Notes: generated from the sequence alone by a model not told the origin. A stretch of DNA of 64,000 nucleotides from Nitrospirota bacterium (GCA_015233015.1 JADFYO010000012.1:1-64000); one strand, 5' to 3'; positions 7,140-16,297 are shown, numbered from the stretch's first letter. A program made the numbers and translations.

Positions 7140-8182
7140 GGCACTACGGGCAATTGCCCCAGTCCGGTGGTTTCGTCAAGTCCAAACATAATATTCATGT
7201 TTTGAACGGCCTGCCCTGCGGCACCCTTAACGAGGTTATCTATGGCGCTTATGACAATCAGCGTACCGTTTTCAGCAGCCGCCATGCCTATCTGGCAGAG
7301 GTTTGTACCGCGGACGTTTCTTATATCCGGGTATTTTCCCAAAGGCAGCACATCGGCAAAGGGTTCGTCCTGATATGCGTCCCGATAAATTGAATGGACT
7401 TCGTCCAGGCTCATCCCTGGGTCTTTCAGCGGCGCATATACGGTGCTTAACATCCCGCGCGCTATGGGGAGCAAGTGGGGTGTGAAGGTTACACTTATGG
7501 GGCTGCCGGCTATTGCCGAGAGTTCCTGGTCTATCTCCGGCGTGTGCCTGTGTGCTGCTACGCCATAGGCCTTAAAGCCGCCGGCAATTTCGCAAAATGA
7601 ATACGCCACGTCGCTTTTTCTGCCCGCGCCGGAAACTCCCGACTTCGAGTCTATAACGATATGCTCAGTAGTTATGATTTTCTGTTTCAGTGCGGGATAG
7701 AGCGCAAGTATCGCCGTCGTGGGGTAACATCCCGGATTAGCGATTAACGACGCGTTTCTTATTTTATCGCGGTAAAGCTCCGGCAGGCCATAAACCGCCT
7801 GCTTCAGCGCATCGGGAAATCTATGGTTTATCTTATACCACAGCTCATAGACGAGCGGGTTTCTGAGCCGGTAATCGGCAGAGAGATCAATTACCTTTTT
7901 GCCGCGGCTGTGGAAAAACTCTACCGCCTCCTGCGAGGCCGAATGAGGCAGGGCAAGAAAGAATACATCCCCCTTATCAAGCAGCGCTTCCTTTATGAGC
8001 GGTTCAAAGCGTACGCCTTTATATGTGTGAAGATGCGGAAATAGCGCTGTAACTTCTTTACCGGCTGATTGTTCGGACGTAAGGGCTGTAACATCTACCG
8101 CTGGTATGGGTGCAAGTATCCTCAGAAGCTCGCTTCCGGTATAGCCGCTTGCCCCGCAAATAACCGCTTTAATATTCTTCAT
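7136..8182 (-). CDS. argC: N-acetyl-gamma-glutamyl-phosphate reductase
   Basis: A 348-residue enzyme of normal family length that reduces N-acetylglutamyl phosphate to the semialdehyde in arginine synthesis, in the cytosol. The dinucleotide-binding motif GASGYTGSELL lies at 10-20, the catalytic Cys152 in NPGCYPTT, and the SGVSGAGRK segment (about 184-192) and the C-terminal G-x-x-N-L-V-K-G-A-A-G-Q motif are present. It lies 55 bp downstream of rpsI on the same strand and its stop overlaps the DUF169 start. No other arginine gene is in the window, so arg genes seem dispersed. Confidence 0.95.
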   Translation of the reverse strand: MKNIKAVICGASGYTGSELLRILAPIPAVDVTALTSEQSAGKEVTALFPHLHTYKGVRFEPLIKEALLDKGDVFFLALPHSASQEAVEFFHSRGKKVIDLSADYRLRNPLVYELWYKINHRFPDALKQAVYGLPELYRDKIRNASLIANPGCYPTTAILALYPALKQKIITTEHIVIDSKSGVSGAGRKSDVAYSFCEIAGGFKAYGVAAHRHTPEIDQELSAIAGSPISVTFTPHLLPIARGMLSTVYAPLKDPGMSLDEVHSIYRDAYQDEPFADVLPLGKYPDIRNVRGTNLCQIGMAAAENGTLIVISAIDNLVKGAAGQAVQNMNIMFGLDETTGLGQLPVVP

Positions 8183-8237
8183 AATCTATCGCGGCTCTCG
8201 CCCGCCTTACATCAGAGGCAGAGAGCTAAAGCGCGTA

Positions 8238-8630
8238 TTATCTCTTGGAGAACTGGAAGCGTTTTCTAGCGCCTTTCTGACCGTATTTCTTACGCTCTTT
8301 CTCTCTTGGGTCGCGCGTCAGAAGCCCCTCTTTCTTGAGCTTTGGCCTGAGGTCTGAGTCTGAGTTGATAAGCGCTATGGAGATACCGTGCCTTACCGCC
8401 CCAGCCTGCCCGGCCGGGCCGCCGCCGTGTACGCTTGCCGTAACATCGAGTTTTCCTACCATGCCGGTCACTTCCAGCGGCTGATTTATCATCATCCTAA
8501 GGGTCTCCCGCGGGAAATACGTATCGATAGGTTTACTATTAACGATTATGTCGCCTTTGCCTTTTTTTAATATTATACGGGCTACCGAGGTTTTTCTCTT
8601 GCCGGTTGCCGTGTATCTGATCTCTGCCAT
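8238..8630 (-). CDS. rpsI: 30S ribosomal protein S9
   Basis: A 130-residue protein with the standard S9 start ([14 protein letters not shown]), the middle G-G-G-x-x-G-Q-A-G-A-x-R-H-G segment and the conserved basic tail ending KRFQFSKR, which reaches the P-site tRNA. It lies 50 bp downstream of rplM in the usual rplM-rpsI order, with a GAGGAG ribosome site before the ATG. Confidence 0.98.
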   Translation of the reverse strand: MAEIRYTATGKRKTSVARIILKKGKGDIIVNSKPIDTYFPRETLRMMINQPLEVTGMVGKLDVTASVHGGGPAGQAGAVRHGISIALINSDSDLRPKLKKEGLLTRDPREKERKKYGQKGARKRFQFSKR

Positions 8631-8680
8631 TTAAAATCTCCTCACATTATCAGTGATGTCTCATTTAATATCGGGTAATA

Positions 8681-9112
8681 TCATTTTATGTCCAGGGCCA
8701 CCGGCATTTGAGCCGCGTGCGGATGCTGCCCCCCCTTGTATATCTTGAGCTTTTTAATCATAGCCCTGCCGAGCCTGTTCTTCGGCAGCATTCCCCAGAC
8801 GGCAGCCCTGACTATCTTGTCGGGGTGGCTCTTGAGCCTGTCCTTTGCCGTTTCCTGTTTTATGCCGCCAATGTAGCCGCTATGGTGGTAATATATCTTG
8901 TCTTGCAGCTTATTGCCCGTCAGTTTTACCTTTTCCGCGTTGACAACGATAATAAAATCGCCGGTGTCAACGTTCGGCGTAAATACTGCCTTGTTTTTGC
9001 CCCTTAGGTATATGGCAATCCTCGTGGCCAGCCTTCCCAGTACCTTGCTGTTAGCATCTACTACGTACCATTTCCTCTCGACTTCATCCTTCTTCATAAA
9101 CCTTGTCTTCAT
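8681..9112 (-). CDS. rplM: 50S ribosomal protein L13
   Basis: A 143-residue protein of normal length. It shows W-Y-V-V-D-A near residue 15, the segment [26 protein letters not shown], and the C-terminal [10 protein letters not shown] and Y-K-G-G-x-H-P-H motifs. It is the first gene of the minus-strand run rplM-rpsI-argC-DUF169, with a candidate promoter at 9238-9267. Confidence 0.98.
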   Translation of the reverse strand: MKTRFMKKDEVERKWYVVDANSKVLGRLATRIAIYLRGKNKAVFTPNVDTGDFIIVVNAEKVKLTGNKLQDKIYYHHSGYIGGIKQETAKDRLKSHPDKIVRAAVWGMLPKNRLGRAMIKKLKIYKGGQHPHAAQMPVALDIK

Positions 9113-9167
9113 CTGCCGCTCACCTTCTTCCTTAGCTCATTTCTTCCTAAATCATGGGCACTTCACC

Positions 9168-9227
9168 GGTTATAACCCCGGTTGTGACACCAGCTATGAC
9201 ACCGGCTATGACACCGGCTATGACCCC
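9168..9227. repeat. 12-bp tandem repeat, five units
   Basis: Five consecutive 12-bp units related to GGCTATGACACC (9168-9179, 9180-9191, 9192-9203, 9204-9215, 9216-9227), the first most diverged. They lie in the rplM leader on the minus strand and probably arose by slippage. Confidence 0.8.
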
Positions 9228-9237
9228 ACACTTAGAT

Positions 9238-9267
9238 AAAATAAAATAAATACGGTGTTCTTGTCAA
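9238..9267 (-). promoter_or_regulatory. Candidate sigma70 promoter for rplM-rpsI
   Basis: On the minus strand TTGACA (9267-9262) is followed 18 bp later by TATTTT (9243-9238). It fires away from the tRNA-Gln promoter, giving a divergent pair with -35 boxes only 7 bp apart. Confidence 0.5.
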
Positions 9268-9274
9268 TATACTT

Positions 9275-9304
9275 TTGACAAGTGAGCAAAATTTATTTTA
9301 CAAT
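9275..9304 (+). promoter_or_regulatory. Candidate sigma70 promoter for tRNA-Gln and prs
   Basis: TTGACA (9275-9280), an 18-bp spacer and TACAAT (9299-9304). Transcription would start about 20 bp before the mature tRNA 5' end. Confidence 0.65.
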
Positions 9305-9331
9305 ACTATCTTTAATTTCGCAATTGAGCGA

Positions 9332-9406
9332 TGGGGTGTCGACAAATGGCAAGTCAGGAGACTTTGGATCTCCCATCTGGAGGTTCGAATCCTCCCACCC
9401 CAGCCA
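9332..9406 (+). tRNA. tRNA-Gln (anticodon TTG)
   Basis: A full cloverleaf can be drawn. The acceptor arm TGGGGTG (9332-9338) pairs with CACCCCA (9396-9402), followed by discriminator G and an encoded CCA (9404-9406). The anticodon stem GGAGA/TCTCC encloses loop CTTTGGA with anticodon TTG, reading CAA Gln codons. The T arm GGAGG-TTCGAAT-CCTCC is canonical. A promoter lies just upstream and prs begins 128 bp downstream. Confidence 0.96.
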
Positions 9407-9422
9407 GCAAGTGTGACCAAGC

Positions 9423-9467
9423 GGTGGCCAGTGTGCCGGTGGCCGGTTTGCCGGTGGCCGTTGAGCC
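9423..9467 (+). repeat. 15-bp tandem repeat, three units
   Basis: Three 15-bp units beginning GGTGGCC and ending GCC (9423-9437, 9438-9452, 9453-9467) lie between tRNA-Gln and prs. Confidence 0.7.
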
Positions 9468-9533
9468 GGATTCGCCTGTTCACAGACATGCGGCAGCTGG
9501 CTGGCTAATGGATTACTAAGGAGAACTTAAATT

Positions 9534-10475
9534 ATGAAGGGTATTAAGCTTATAACTGGAAACTCAAACATCTCGCTTGCAGAGGAAGTATCCCAGTACC
9601 TGAATCTTAAACTGGTTGACACCGTTATCAAGAGATTTGGCGACGGGGAGATTTCCATTCAGGTCGATGACAATGTCAGAGGTTCTGACATCTTTGTCAT
9701 TCAATCCACATGCGCTCCGGTCAATGACAATATAATGGAGTATTTGTTGTTGGTAGATGCCCTTAAGAGGGCCTCCGCAGGAAGGATAACCGCCGTAATT
9801 CCATACTATGGTTATGCGCGACAAGACAGAAAGGTACAGCCGAGGGTGCCGATTTCAGCGAAACTGCTGGCCGATTTAATTGCCGTTGCCGGCACACACA
9901 GGGTATTGACTATCGATTTACACGCGGGGCAGATACAGGGATTCTTTAACATCCCTGTCGATCATCTCTATGCGGTCTTACTGCTTCTGGATTATATAAA
10001 GCTCACATATCCTGTCGATAATCTGGTAATCGTTGCCCCTGACGCCGGGGCGGTGGAGAGATCGAGGTCGGTTGCGAGGAGGTTAAACTGCTCTATGGCC
10101 ATCATAGATAAGCGCAGAGAACAGGCAAACGAATGTAAGGCTGAAAACGTCATCGGCGATGTTAACGGCAAAGACGTCCTGATCCTCGACGACATGATAG
10201 ACACGGCGGGCACCACCGTGCAGGCCGCCCAAATCCTCAAAGAAAACGGCGCCCTCAAGGTATATGCGGCGTGTACGCACCCGGTGCTTTCCGGCCCTGC
10301 CATCGAAAGAATAAATGACTCGGTAATTGAGCAGGTCATTGTTACAAATACTATTCCGCTTGGCGATAAAAAGAGCAGATGTGAAAAACTTGTCGTCCTA
10401 AGCGTGGCCTCTTTGCTTGGCGAGGCTATTAAGAGAATACATGAGGAATCGTCGATTAGCTCGCTATTTAAATAA
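9534..10475 (+). CDS. prs: Ribose-phosphate pyrophosphokinase (PRPP synthase)
   Basis: A 313-residue cytosolic enzyme making PRPP from ribose 5-phosphate and ATP for nucleotide, His and Trp synthesis. Visible motifs are FGDGEISIQ (near 36-44), the flexible-loop Y-Y-G-Y-A-R-Q-D-R-K, TIDLHAGQIQGFF, VAPDAGAVERSR and the PRPP-binding loop LILDDMIDTAGTT (about 218-230). AAGGAG lies before the ATG. It is followed after 21 bp by rplY and then pth, a common bacterial order. Confidence 0.97.
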   Translation: MKGIKLITGNSNISLAEEVSQYLNLKLVDTVIKRFGDGEISIQVDDNVRGSDIFVIQSTCAPVNDNIMEYLLLVDALKRASAGRITAVIPYYGYARQDRKVQPRVPISAKLLADLIAVAGTHRVLTIDLHAGQIQGFFNIPVDHLYAVLLLLDYIKLTYPVDNLVIVAPDAGAVERSRSVARRLNCSMAIIDKRREQANECKAENVIGDVNGKDVLILDDMIDTAGTTVQAAQILKENGALKVYAACTHPVLSGPAIERINDSVIEQVIVTNTIPLGDKKSRCEKLVVLSVASLLGEAIKRIHEESSISSLFK

Positions 10476-10496
10476 TAACTGTTGGAGGAAACATAA

Positions 10497-11147
10497 ATGG
10501 AAAAAGCTACGTTAACAGCAGAAGTAAGAGAAACAAGGGGTAAGGGTGCGGCAAGAACTCTCAGAAGGGCGGACTTCATCCCTTCGGTCATATACCGCAA
10601 GGGTGTGGCACAGCCCATTTCCCTGCCGCGCAAGGAGCTGGTGAATTTTATTAACTCACTCGCCGGCGAGCAGGTACTCGTTAATCTATCGTTTGGCGAC
10701 GGCACGGCCAAGCTCGCGATTATGAGGGACTATCAGACAGACCCTATTAAAGGCGAGTTGCTGCATGTGGATTTCTACGAGGTATCGCTTAAGGAAAATA
10801 TCAGGGTAAACGTTGCCGTCGTTCTTACCGGCACACCGGTAGGCGTAAAACGCGACGGCGGTATATTACAGGCCGGCCTCAGGGAAATAGAGATAGAGTG
10901 CCTGCCAGACGACATCCCTGCCCACATAGAGCTTGACGTCAGAGAGCTTCAACTAGGGCATTCCTATCACGTCAGAGACATAAAGGTTGGCGAAGGGATA
11001 AAAATATTGTCCGAACCGGAAGAGGTGGTGGCATCGATTATCGTCTCGGCAAGCGCCGTATCCGAACACACCGCCGAGGAAGAAGCAGCGGCCGTTAAGG
11101 AGCCGGAGGTCATGAAGAAGGGCAAGCAGGAAGACAAAGATAAGTAG
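10497..11147 (+). CDS. rplY: 50S ribosomal protein L25/Ctc, long form
   Basis: A 216-residue member of the Ctc form of L25. An N-terminal 5S-rRNA-binding domain (LTAEVRETRGKGAARTLRR, then F-I-P-S-V-I-Y) is followed by the TL5/Ctc C-terminal beta domain (G-V-K-R-D-G-G-I-L-Q) and an acidic/Lys-rich tail. It sits between prs and pth. Its last codons overlap the proposed pth start at 11140, which suggests coupled translation. Confidence 0.95.
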   Translation: MEKATLTAEVRETRGKGAARTLRRADFIPSVIYRKGVAQPISLPRKELVNFINSLAGEQVLVNLSFGDGTAKLAIMRDYQTDPIKGELLHVDFYEVSLKENIRVNVAVVLTGTPVGVKRDGGILQAGLREIEIECLPDDIPAHIELDVRELQLGHSYHVRDIKVGEGIKILSEPEEVVASIIVSASAVSEHTAEEEAAAVKEPEVMKKGKQEDKDK

Positions 11148-11721
11148 CGGCTGGTGCATAATCGGACTGGGAAATCCCGGCGCTAAATACAAAAACACGC
11201 GTCACAACGCAGGCTTCGCCGTCATAGATGAGATTGCCCGCGTGTATGGGATAGAGTTGAAGGTGCGCGGCAGCATGGAAAAAGGCGAAGGCGTAATCGA
11301 AGATGCGGGTGTCACACTAATCAAGCCCCTTACGTATATGAACAGAAGCGGTTCAGCCGTTTATTCGCAGGTTAGAATGAACAGTTCGCAGTCGATAGTA
11401 GTACAGGACGATATCGATATGCCGGTAGGAAAATTGAAGATTAAGACCGGCGGCGGTGCCGGCGGCCATAAAGGTGTGCTTTCGATAATCGAGGCCTCGG
11501 GGACAAGGGATTTTATAAGAATTAAGATCGGCATTGGAAAAGATCCCCTAATGCCGGTCGATGAGTATGTCCTGAGGAGGTTTCCCCCCGGAGAGGCGCG
11601 GCTCATTAATGCCGCGGTCTCGGAAGCGGCAGCGGCAGCGGCGTATATCGTTACCGCAGGCATTGCCGGGGCTATGAATAAATTTAACACACGTCTGAAT
11701 AATGAGGAAACAGCTCCCTGA
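11140..11721 (+). CDS. pth: Peptidyl-tRNA hydrolase, apparent AUA start
   Basis: Pth releases tRNA from peptidyl-tRNA dropped by ribosomes. The frame read from 11140 encodes the essential N-terminus WCIIGLGNPG, then Y-K-N-T-R-H-N-A-G-F, and later L-I-K-P-L-T-Y-M-N-R-S-G and D-D-I-D-M-P. Asn of GLGNPG and His of TRHN are catalytic-site residues in the family. No ATG, GTG or TTG exists in this frame after the in-frame stop at 11113-11115 until GTG at 11242, which would delete the active site. ATA at 11140 has AGGA 8 bp upstream and overlaps the rplY stop; it gives 193 residues, the usual Pth length. ATA at 11158 is a less likely alternative, and a sequencing error cannot be excluded. Confidence 0.85.
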   Translation: MSSGWCIIGLGNPGAKYKNTRHNAGFAVIDEIARVYGIELKVRGSMEKGEGVIEDAGVTLIKPLTYMNRSGSAVYSQVRMNSSQSIVVQDDIDMPVGKLKIKTGGGAGGHKGVLSIIEASGTRDFIRIKIGIGKDPLMPVDEYVLRRFPPGEARLINAAVSEAAAAAAYIVTAGIAGAMNKFNTRLNNEETAP

Positions 11722-11744
11722 AAGATTCAGACTAAGGAAGGGCC

Positions 11745-12323
11745 ATGATAGAGAAAAAGACATATTATTTTGAAAAACCCGGCAAGGCCAACACCAGCGA
11801 CTGCCTCTCGATAGTCGCGGCCGCCGTGGTGGGATTCGGTTACAAACACATCGTAGTGGCCACAACCGGAGGCGAGACAGGCGCGTTGTTTTCGGAGGCA
11901 TTTAAGGACACGGGCGTAAAATTAGTTGCGGTAAGCCATTCGTATGGTTTTAAGGAGCCAAATACGATAGAGCTTGACCCTGATTTGGCGAGTGAAATAA
12001 GGGCAAACGGCGCGGTTTTATATACGGGCACAATGGTAACGCATTCGCTTGAGAGCGCGTTTGCAAAACAATTCAACGGCCTTTATCCAACCCTGATAGT
12101 GGCGCAGTCATTGAGGCGTTTTGGCGAAGGCGCGAAGGTGTGCTGCGAGATAGCCATGATGGCGGTAGATGCGGGATTAGTCCCCGAGGGTGTGGATGTC
12201 ATAGCAGTAGCGGGTACTGGCAGGGGGGCGGACACAGTTATGGTAATACGCTCTGCTGCGTCGAAGAGATTTTTTGATTTGAAGGTACAGGAGATCCTCG
12301 CAAAACCGCTCTTTGGTATATAA
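11745..12323 (+). CDS. Stand-alone pyruvate kinase alpha/beta (C-terminal) domain protein
   Basis: A 192-residue protein matching the C-terminal PK_C domain of pyruvate kinase without the catalytic barrel: H-I-V-V-A-T-T-G-G-E-T-G near 35, V-K-L-V-A-V-S-H-S-Y-G-F, and a C-terminal V-I-A-V-A-G-T-G-R-G-A-D-T segment. Such stand-alone domains occur in several bacterial phyla; their role is not known. Pyruvate kinase activity is not expected. It follows pth after 23 bp. Confidence 0.8.
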   Translation: MIEKKTYYFEKPGKANTSDCLSIVAAAVVGFGYKHIVVATTGGETGALFSEAFKDTGVKLVAVSHSYGFKEPNTIELDPDLASEIRANGAVLYTGTMVTHSLESAFAKQFNGLYPTLIVAQSLRRFGEGAKVCCEIAMMAVDAGLVPEGVDVIAVAGTGRGADTVMVIRSAASKRFFDLKVQEILAKPLFGI

Positions 12324-12398
12324 AACATTTTAGCACTTTCTTGACAGAGGCCAGACCGGCCAGACTGAATATATTGGTAAAAGGTGAACAGGAAAAAA

Positions 12399-14213
12399 AT
12401 GAAGAGACAAGATTTAAGAAATATCGCGATAATTGCCCACGTTGACCATGGGAAAACTACATTAGTGGACGCCATGTTCAGACAATCGGGCATATTTCGC
12501 TCGAATGAAAAGATACAGGAGCGCGCCATGGACAGCATCGACCTCGAAAGAGAGCGCGGGATAACCATCATGGCAAAAAACACGGCCGTGTTCTTTGAGG
12601 GCGTGAAGATAAATATAGTCGATACCCCTGGACATGCCGACTTTGGCGGCGAGGTCGAGAGGACGCTTAAAATGGTTGACGGCGTGCTGTTATTGGTAGA
12701 TGCCTCGGAAGGCCCGCTGCCCCAGACGCGGTTTGTGCTGAAGAAGGCGCTTGAGCTGGACCTGCCCCAAATCGTTGTGATAAACAAAATCGACCGCCCC
12801 GACGCAAGAATTCAGGCCGTTGTGAACGAGGTCTATGATCTGTTTATAGATTTGGACGCCGTAGAGGAACAGCTGGACTTTCCCGTTATATACACAAATG
12901 CAAAGGCAGGCACTGCAGCCCTTAAACCGGAGGATAAGACCGGCGACCTTAAAGCACTTTTTGAGGCCATATTAGGGAGGATTCCCCCTCCGGAGGATAA
13001 AAGAGACGACATCCTTCAAATGCTTGTCGCAAACATTGACTACAGCGACTATGTCGGGCGCCTCGCGATAGGAAAGATATTCTCAGGAACTGTGCGTGTT
13101 GGAGATATGGTCACGGTCTTACTGGACAAAGATCAGTTATCAAAGACAAAAGTAACGTCGATGTTTACGTTTGAGGGACTTGGGCGGACAGAGTCAAAAG
13201 AGGCATTCTCCGGCGACATCATAGCCCTGTCAGGCATAGAGGGAATAAACATAGGCGACACGGTATCCAACTATGAAAACCCGCGGGCACTGCCGCGCAT
13301 AAAGGTGGATGAACCGACGATTTCTATGGTATTTTCTGTAAACACGTCCCCGTTTGCAGGGAAGGAAGGGAAATTCGTAACGTCGAGGCAGCTGCGCGAA
13401 CGGCTCGAGAAGGAACTCCTCTATAACGTATCTATCAGGGTTGACTTCTCACAGATGGACAGCTTTGAAGTAATGGGCAGAGGGGAGCTGCAGCTTGCGA
13501 TACTAATTGAGATGATGCGCCGCGAAGGCTATGAACTTTCGGTGTCGATGCCTACGACGATTACAAAGGAAATTGACGGCGTGCTTCACGAACCGATGGA
13601 AATACTTGTTATAGACATCCCCGAAGATTATGTCGGCGTAATTACAAAGCAGATAGGGATGAGAAAGGGCCGGATGACGAAGATGCACAACAATGGATTT
13701 GGTCGTGTGAGGCTGGAATTCAGAATACCGTCGAGGGGTCTGATAGGTTTCCGGTCACAGTTTTTGACCGACACAAGGGGTACGGGGCTGCTAAACCACC
13801 TGTTTGACGGCTATGAGGCGTGGCAGGGTACTTTGACAAGACGACAGACCGGCGCTCTGATTGCAGACCGTGCGGGCAGGGCTACGGCATACGCCATATT
13901 TCACCTGCAGCCGCGCGGCACGATGTTCAGCCCTGAAAACACACAGGTCTATGAGGGCATGATAGTCGGAGAAAACTCGAGGGAAAACGACATCGACGTA
14001 AATATAGTCAAAGAGAAGAAGCTGACCAATATGAGGGCTTCCGGGGCAGACGACGCCCTGCTTCTTGTCCCCCCGCGCCCAATGAACCTTGATTTAGCCC
14101 TTGAGTTTATAAAAGAAGACGAACTCGTAGAGGTTACGCCTAACTCCATACGCCTGAGGAAAAAGATACTTCAGTCAAATAAACGCCCGAAACCAAGGCA
14201 GGCGAAGGAGTAA
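12399..14213 (+). CDS. typA: Ribosome-associated GTPase TypA/BipA
   Basis: A 604-residue translational GTPase of normal length that binds the 70S ribosome and helps 50S assembly and stress growth. G1 is [10 protein letters not shown], switch regions include RERGITI, G3 is [11 protein letters not shown] and G4 is NKIDR. EF-G-like domains III and V and the BipA-specific C-terminal domain follow ([15 protein letters not shown]). I chose ATG 12399, which has AGGA six bases upstream, over the GTG at 12384. A solo GGCAAACGCACTATG motif shared with the element at 50148 follows the stop. Confidence 0.95.
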   Translation: MKRQDLRNIAIIAHVDHGKTTLVDAMFRQSGIFRSNEKIQERAMDSIDLERERGITIMAKNTAVFFEGVKINIVDTPGHADFGGEVERTLKMVDGVLLLVDASEGPLPQTRFVLKKALELDLPQIVVINKIDRPDARIQAVVNEVYDLFIDLDAVEEQLDFPVIYTNAKAGTAALKPEDKTGDLKALFEAILGRIPPPEDKRDDILQMLVANIDYSDYVGRLAIGKIFSGTVRVGDMVTVLLDKDQLSKTKVTSMFTFEGLGRTESKEAFSGDIIALSGIEGINIGDTVSNYENPRALPRIKVDEPTISMVFSVNTSPFAGKEGKFVTSRQLRERLEKELLYNVSIRVDFSQMDSFEVMGRGELQLAILIEMMRREGYELSVSMPTTITKEIDGVLHEPMEILVIDIPEDYVGVITKQIGMRKGRMTKMHNNGFGRVRLEFRIPSRGLIGFRSQFLTDTRGTGLLNHLFDGYEAWQGTLTRRQTGALIADRAGRATAYAIFHLQPRGTMFSPENTQVYEGMIVGENSRENDIDVNIVKEKKLTNMRASGADDALLLVPPRPMNLDLALEFIKEDELVEVTPNSIRLRKKILQSNKRPKPRQAKE

Positions 14214-14266
14214 CCCAAGGCAAACGCACTATGTATTTTATTGTCAACGTTGGTGGCAACAGGGGT

Positions 14267-14287
14267 GAAGGGGGATTATCCCCCTTC
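14267..14287. terminator. Hairpin-A repeat, copy 1 (minimal)
   Basis: GAAGGGGG (14267-14274) pairs perfectly with CCCCCTTC (14280-14287) around a 5-nt ATTAT loop, followed by a T-rich run on the plus strand. It lies between the convergent typA and a minus-strand small ORF and could act as a terminator. The same hairpin recurs at 17828, 29048, 33519 and 47292. Confidence 0.7.
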
Positions 14288-14308
14288 GTCTTTAATCTTT
14301 AGCGGTGT

Positions 14309-14542
14309 TCAGCAGGATTTCTGTTTTGACTTGAGCCATAAGGGAATCGGAATCCCTTTAGATTCCAGAGCCTCGATCATTACGTCCCTTGTCGAGGGCC
14401 TTACGCCGCCGCAAAACATCTTGCCGTAACCTTTGCTCATATTAACAGCCGCTAAAATGTAAACCAGCGCTATGGGCAGAAATAATGGCAAGAGCGGAAA
14501 CGCGAATAATATGACCGCTAATATTATAATTGTTTTCTTCAT
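14309..14542 (-). CDS. Small membrane protein, unknown
   Basis: A 77-residue frame beginning MKKTIIILAVILFAFPLLPL, with one long or two short hydrophobic helices in the first 40 residues, then a polar C-terminus (G-V-R-P-S-T-R-D-V-M-I-E-A-L-E). I do not recognise a family. No good ribosome site precedes the ATG, and a TTG 36 bp upstream is possible. It is convergent to typA, with hairpin-A between them. The well-formed hydrophobic-then-amphipathic pattern favours a real gene, but this is uncertain. Confidence 0.45.
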   Translation of the reverse strand: MKKTIIILAVILFAFPLLPLFLPIALVYILAAVNMSKGYGKMFCGGVRPSTRDVMIEALESKGIPIPLWLKSKQKSC

Positions 14543-14754
14543 GGAGATAGTATATTCCAATGCTATGAGTATTTTCAAGCCCCGGCGAAAAGAAACAGGC
14601 CATGCAGGGGGACACGGCCTGTCTTACGAGGGGGTTGTGAAGTATAGGAGAGTCTTTTCATGTTAGCATAAAATAATGTCGATGTCAAGAAATAATTTCA
14701 GTCACAGAAGAGATTTTCACATTTACCCTATAAGCGGGATAAATGTATGAGAAA

Positions 14755-14785
14755 ACGGCGGAAACAGCGACATTGTCTCCGCCGT
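14755..14785 (-). terminator. Intrinsic terminator of the thiolase gene
   Basis: ACGGCGGA (14755-14762) pairs with TCCGCCGT (14778-14785). On the minus strand the stem is followed by TTTTCTC. It lies 12 bp past the thiolase stop. Confidence 0.75.
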
Positions 14786-14796
14786 GACAAATAAAA

Positions 14797-16083
14797 TTAT
14801 CTCTCTACTAACATCGCAAAGCCCATACCACCGCCGATGCACATGGTGATTATGGCATTTTTATGACCCTTGCGTTTCATCTGCCTCATGCAGGTTACGA
14901 GCTGTCTGGCGCCCGTGCAGCCGATAGGGTGGCCAAGCGATATGCCGCTGCCAAGCTCATTAGGCTTATCGTTTGAAAGCCCTATTTCCCTCATGCAGGC
15001 GATGGCCTGCGAGGCAAAGGCCTCGTTGAGTTCCCAGCAGTCAATGTCTTTGGCTGTCATTTTGTTGTCCTTCAGGAGTTTTCTAACGGCAGGAATTGGA
15101 CCTAATCCCATATAGGCAGGGTCAACGCCGCCGGTGGCAACGCCCTTTATTTTTACGAATGGCTCAAGGCCGTATTCCTTTGCCTTTTCCGCGGTCATCA
15201 GAAGAACCGAGGCGGCGCCGTCGTTTATTCCCGAGGCGTTTCCGGCGGTCACCGAGCCGTCTTTTTTGAAGGCCGGCCTCATTTTCGCCAGTTTCTCCAT
15301 AGAGGTATCCATAGGTCTTTCGTCTGTATCGATAATGGTGTCTTCCTTGCGGCCTTTGATTACTACGGGGATTATCTCTTCTGCAAATGTACCGTCTTTT
15401 ATGGCCGCACGTGCCCTTTGATGGCTGAGAAGGCTCAGTTCGTCTTGTTCCTGCCTGCTTATGCCGTATAAATCCACGATGTTCTCCGCGGTTATCCCCA
15501 TGTGATAGCCATAAAATATCTCATACAGACCGTCAAATACCATGAGATCATGTATCTCGCCAATACCGGTCATGGCCATGCGATAGCCCCATCTGGCTTG
15601 CAGCAGGGCAAAGGGAATATTGCTCATACTCTCCATTCCACCTGCGATAACTACATCCGCCTGACCGCTCATTATCGAGGCAGCGCCAAGTGCGACGGAT
15701 TTCAGCCCCGAAGAGCATACCTTGTTTATCGTATAGGCAGGGGTTTCTTTTGGAATTCCAGCCCTGATCATTGCCTGCCTGCCTGGGTTCTGGCCTTGTC
15801 CGGCCTGGACTACATTGCCCATAATCACTTCATCTACGGCGATAGGTCTAAGGGAATCGCCGTAGTCGTGATATTTTTTTTCAAGCTCCGTCATACCCTT
15901 GCCTTTCAGCTTATCGGGGGCGAGGTCCTTTGCAGAATCACTCTCAACAGGCCTGAGGCCCACCTTTCTCAAGGTCTCTTTCATCACAAGTGCACCAAGG
16001 TCGATTGCCGGGACGTCTTTCAACGTACCGCCGAATGCCCCTACAGGGGTCCTAACTCCGCTTACCACAACAACTTCTCTCAT
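14797..16083 (-). CDS. Acetyl-CoA acetyltransferase (thiolase)
   Basis: A 428-residue thiolase that condenses or cleaves acyl-CoA with acetyl-CoA. The N-terminal REVVVVSGVRTPVGAFGG, the catalytic Cys in NKVCSSGLKSV (near 122), the NEAFASQA motif, the active-site His in SLGHPIGCTGAR and the second Cys in the C-terminal C-I-G-G-G-M-G-F are all present. A polar insertion of about 35 residues (roughly 44-78, Lys/Asp-rich) makes it longer than the ~392-residue norm. It has a good ribosome site (AAGGAGG) and a terminator and appears monocistronic. Whether it serves synthesis or degradation cannot be told from this window. Confidence 0.93.
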   Translation of the reverse strand: MREVVVVSGVRTPVGAFGGTLKDVPAIDLGALVMKETLRKVGLRPVESDSAKDLAPDKLKGKGMTELEKKYHDYGDSLRPIAVDEVIMGNVVQAGQGQNPGRQAMIRAGIPKETPAYTINKVCSSGLKSVALGAASIMSGQADVVIAGGMESMSNIPFALLQARWGYRMAMTGIGEIHDLMVFDGLYEIFYGYHMGITAENIVDLYGISRQEQDELSLLSHQRARAAIKDGTFAEEIIPVVIKGRKEDTIIDTDERPMDTSMEKLAKMRPAFKKDGSVTAGNASGINDGAASVLLMTAEKAKEYGLEPFVKIKGVATGGVDPAYMGLGPIPAVRKLLKDNKMTAKDIDCWELNEAFASQAIACMREIGLSNDKPNELGSGISLGHPIGCTGARQLVTCMRQMKRKGHKNAIITMCIGGGMGFAMLVER

Positions 16084-16261
16084 AATACCTTTCCTCCTTA
16101 TTTAATGGCGGCATGTGTTCATGCCGCAAATCCAGGCCCGCGGCTAATGGCGAGGAAACTCCCCCAATATGCGAGCAGCCGTACTCTTAAAGTCATAATA
16201 TCATCTATTATTGAGCTGTCTAATGTCAAGTGCGCCCCCCTATAAACAAAGTGGAAATATA

Positions 16262-16291
16262 TTGACAATGCGTTGCCACCTGATTTAGTAT
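16262..16291 (+). promoter_or_regulatory. Candidate promoter giving a leaderless transcript
   Basis: TTGACA (16262-16267), an 18-bp spacer and TAGTAT (16286-16291). The expected start site is at or next to the ATG at 16298, and no Shine-Dalgarno sequence precedes that ATG. Confidence 0.5.
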
Positions 16292-16297
16292 TAATAT

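Noticed and set aside
9992-10711. 239-codon minus-strand frame
   Set aside because: It is antisense to prs and rplY, both certain genes.
11242-11721. Short pth from GTG 11242
   Set aside because: It would lose the catalytic N-terminal motifs GLGNPG and TRHN.
12341-12376. Promoter TTGACA with TATATT before typA
   Set aside because: The spacing is about 24 bp, too long for a standard promoter.
15502-16245. 247-codon plus-strand frame
   Set aside because: It is antisense to the thiolase gene and has no family features.
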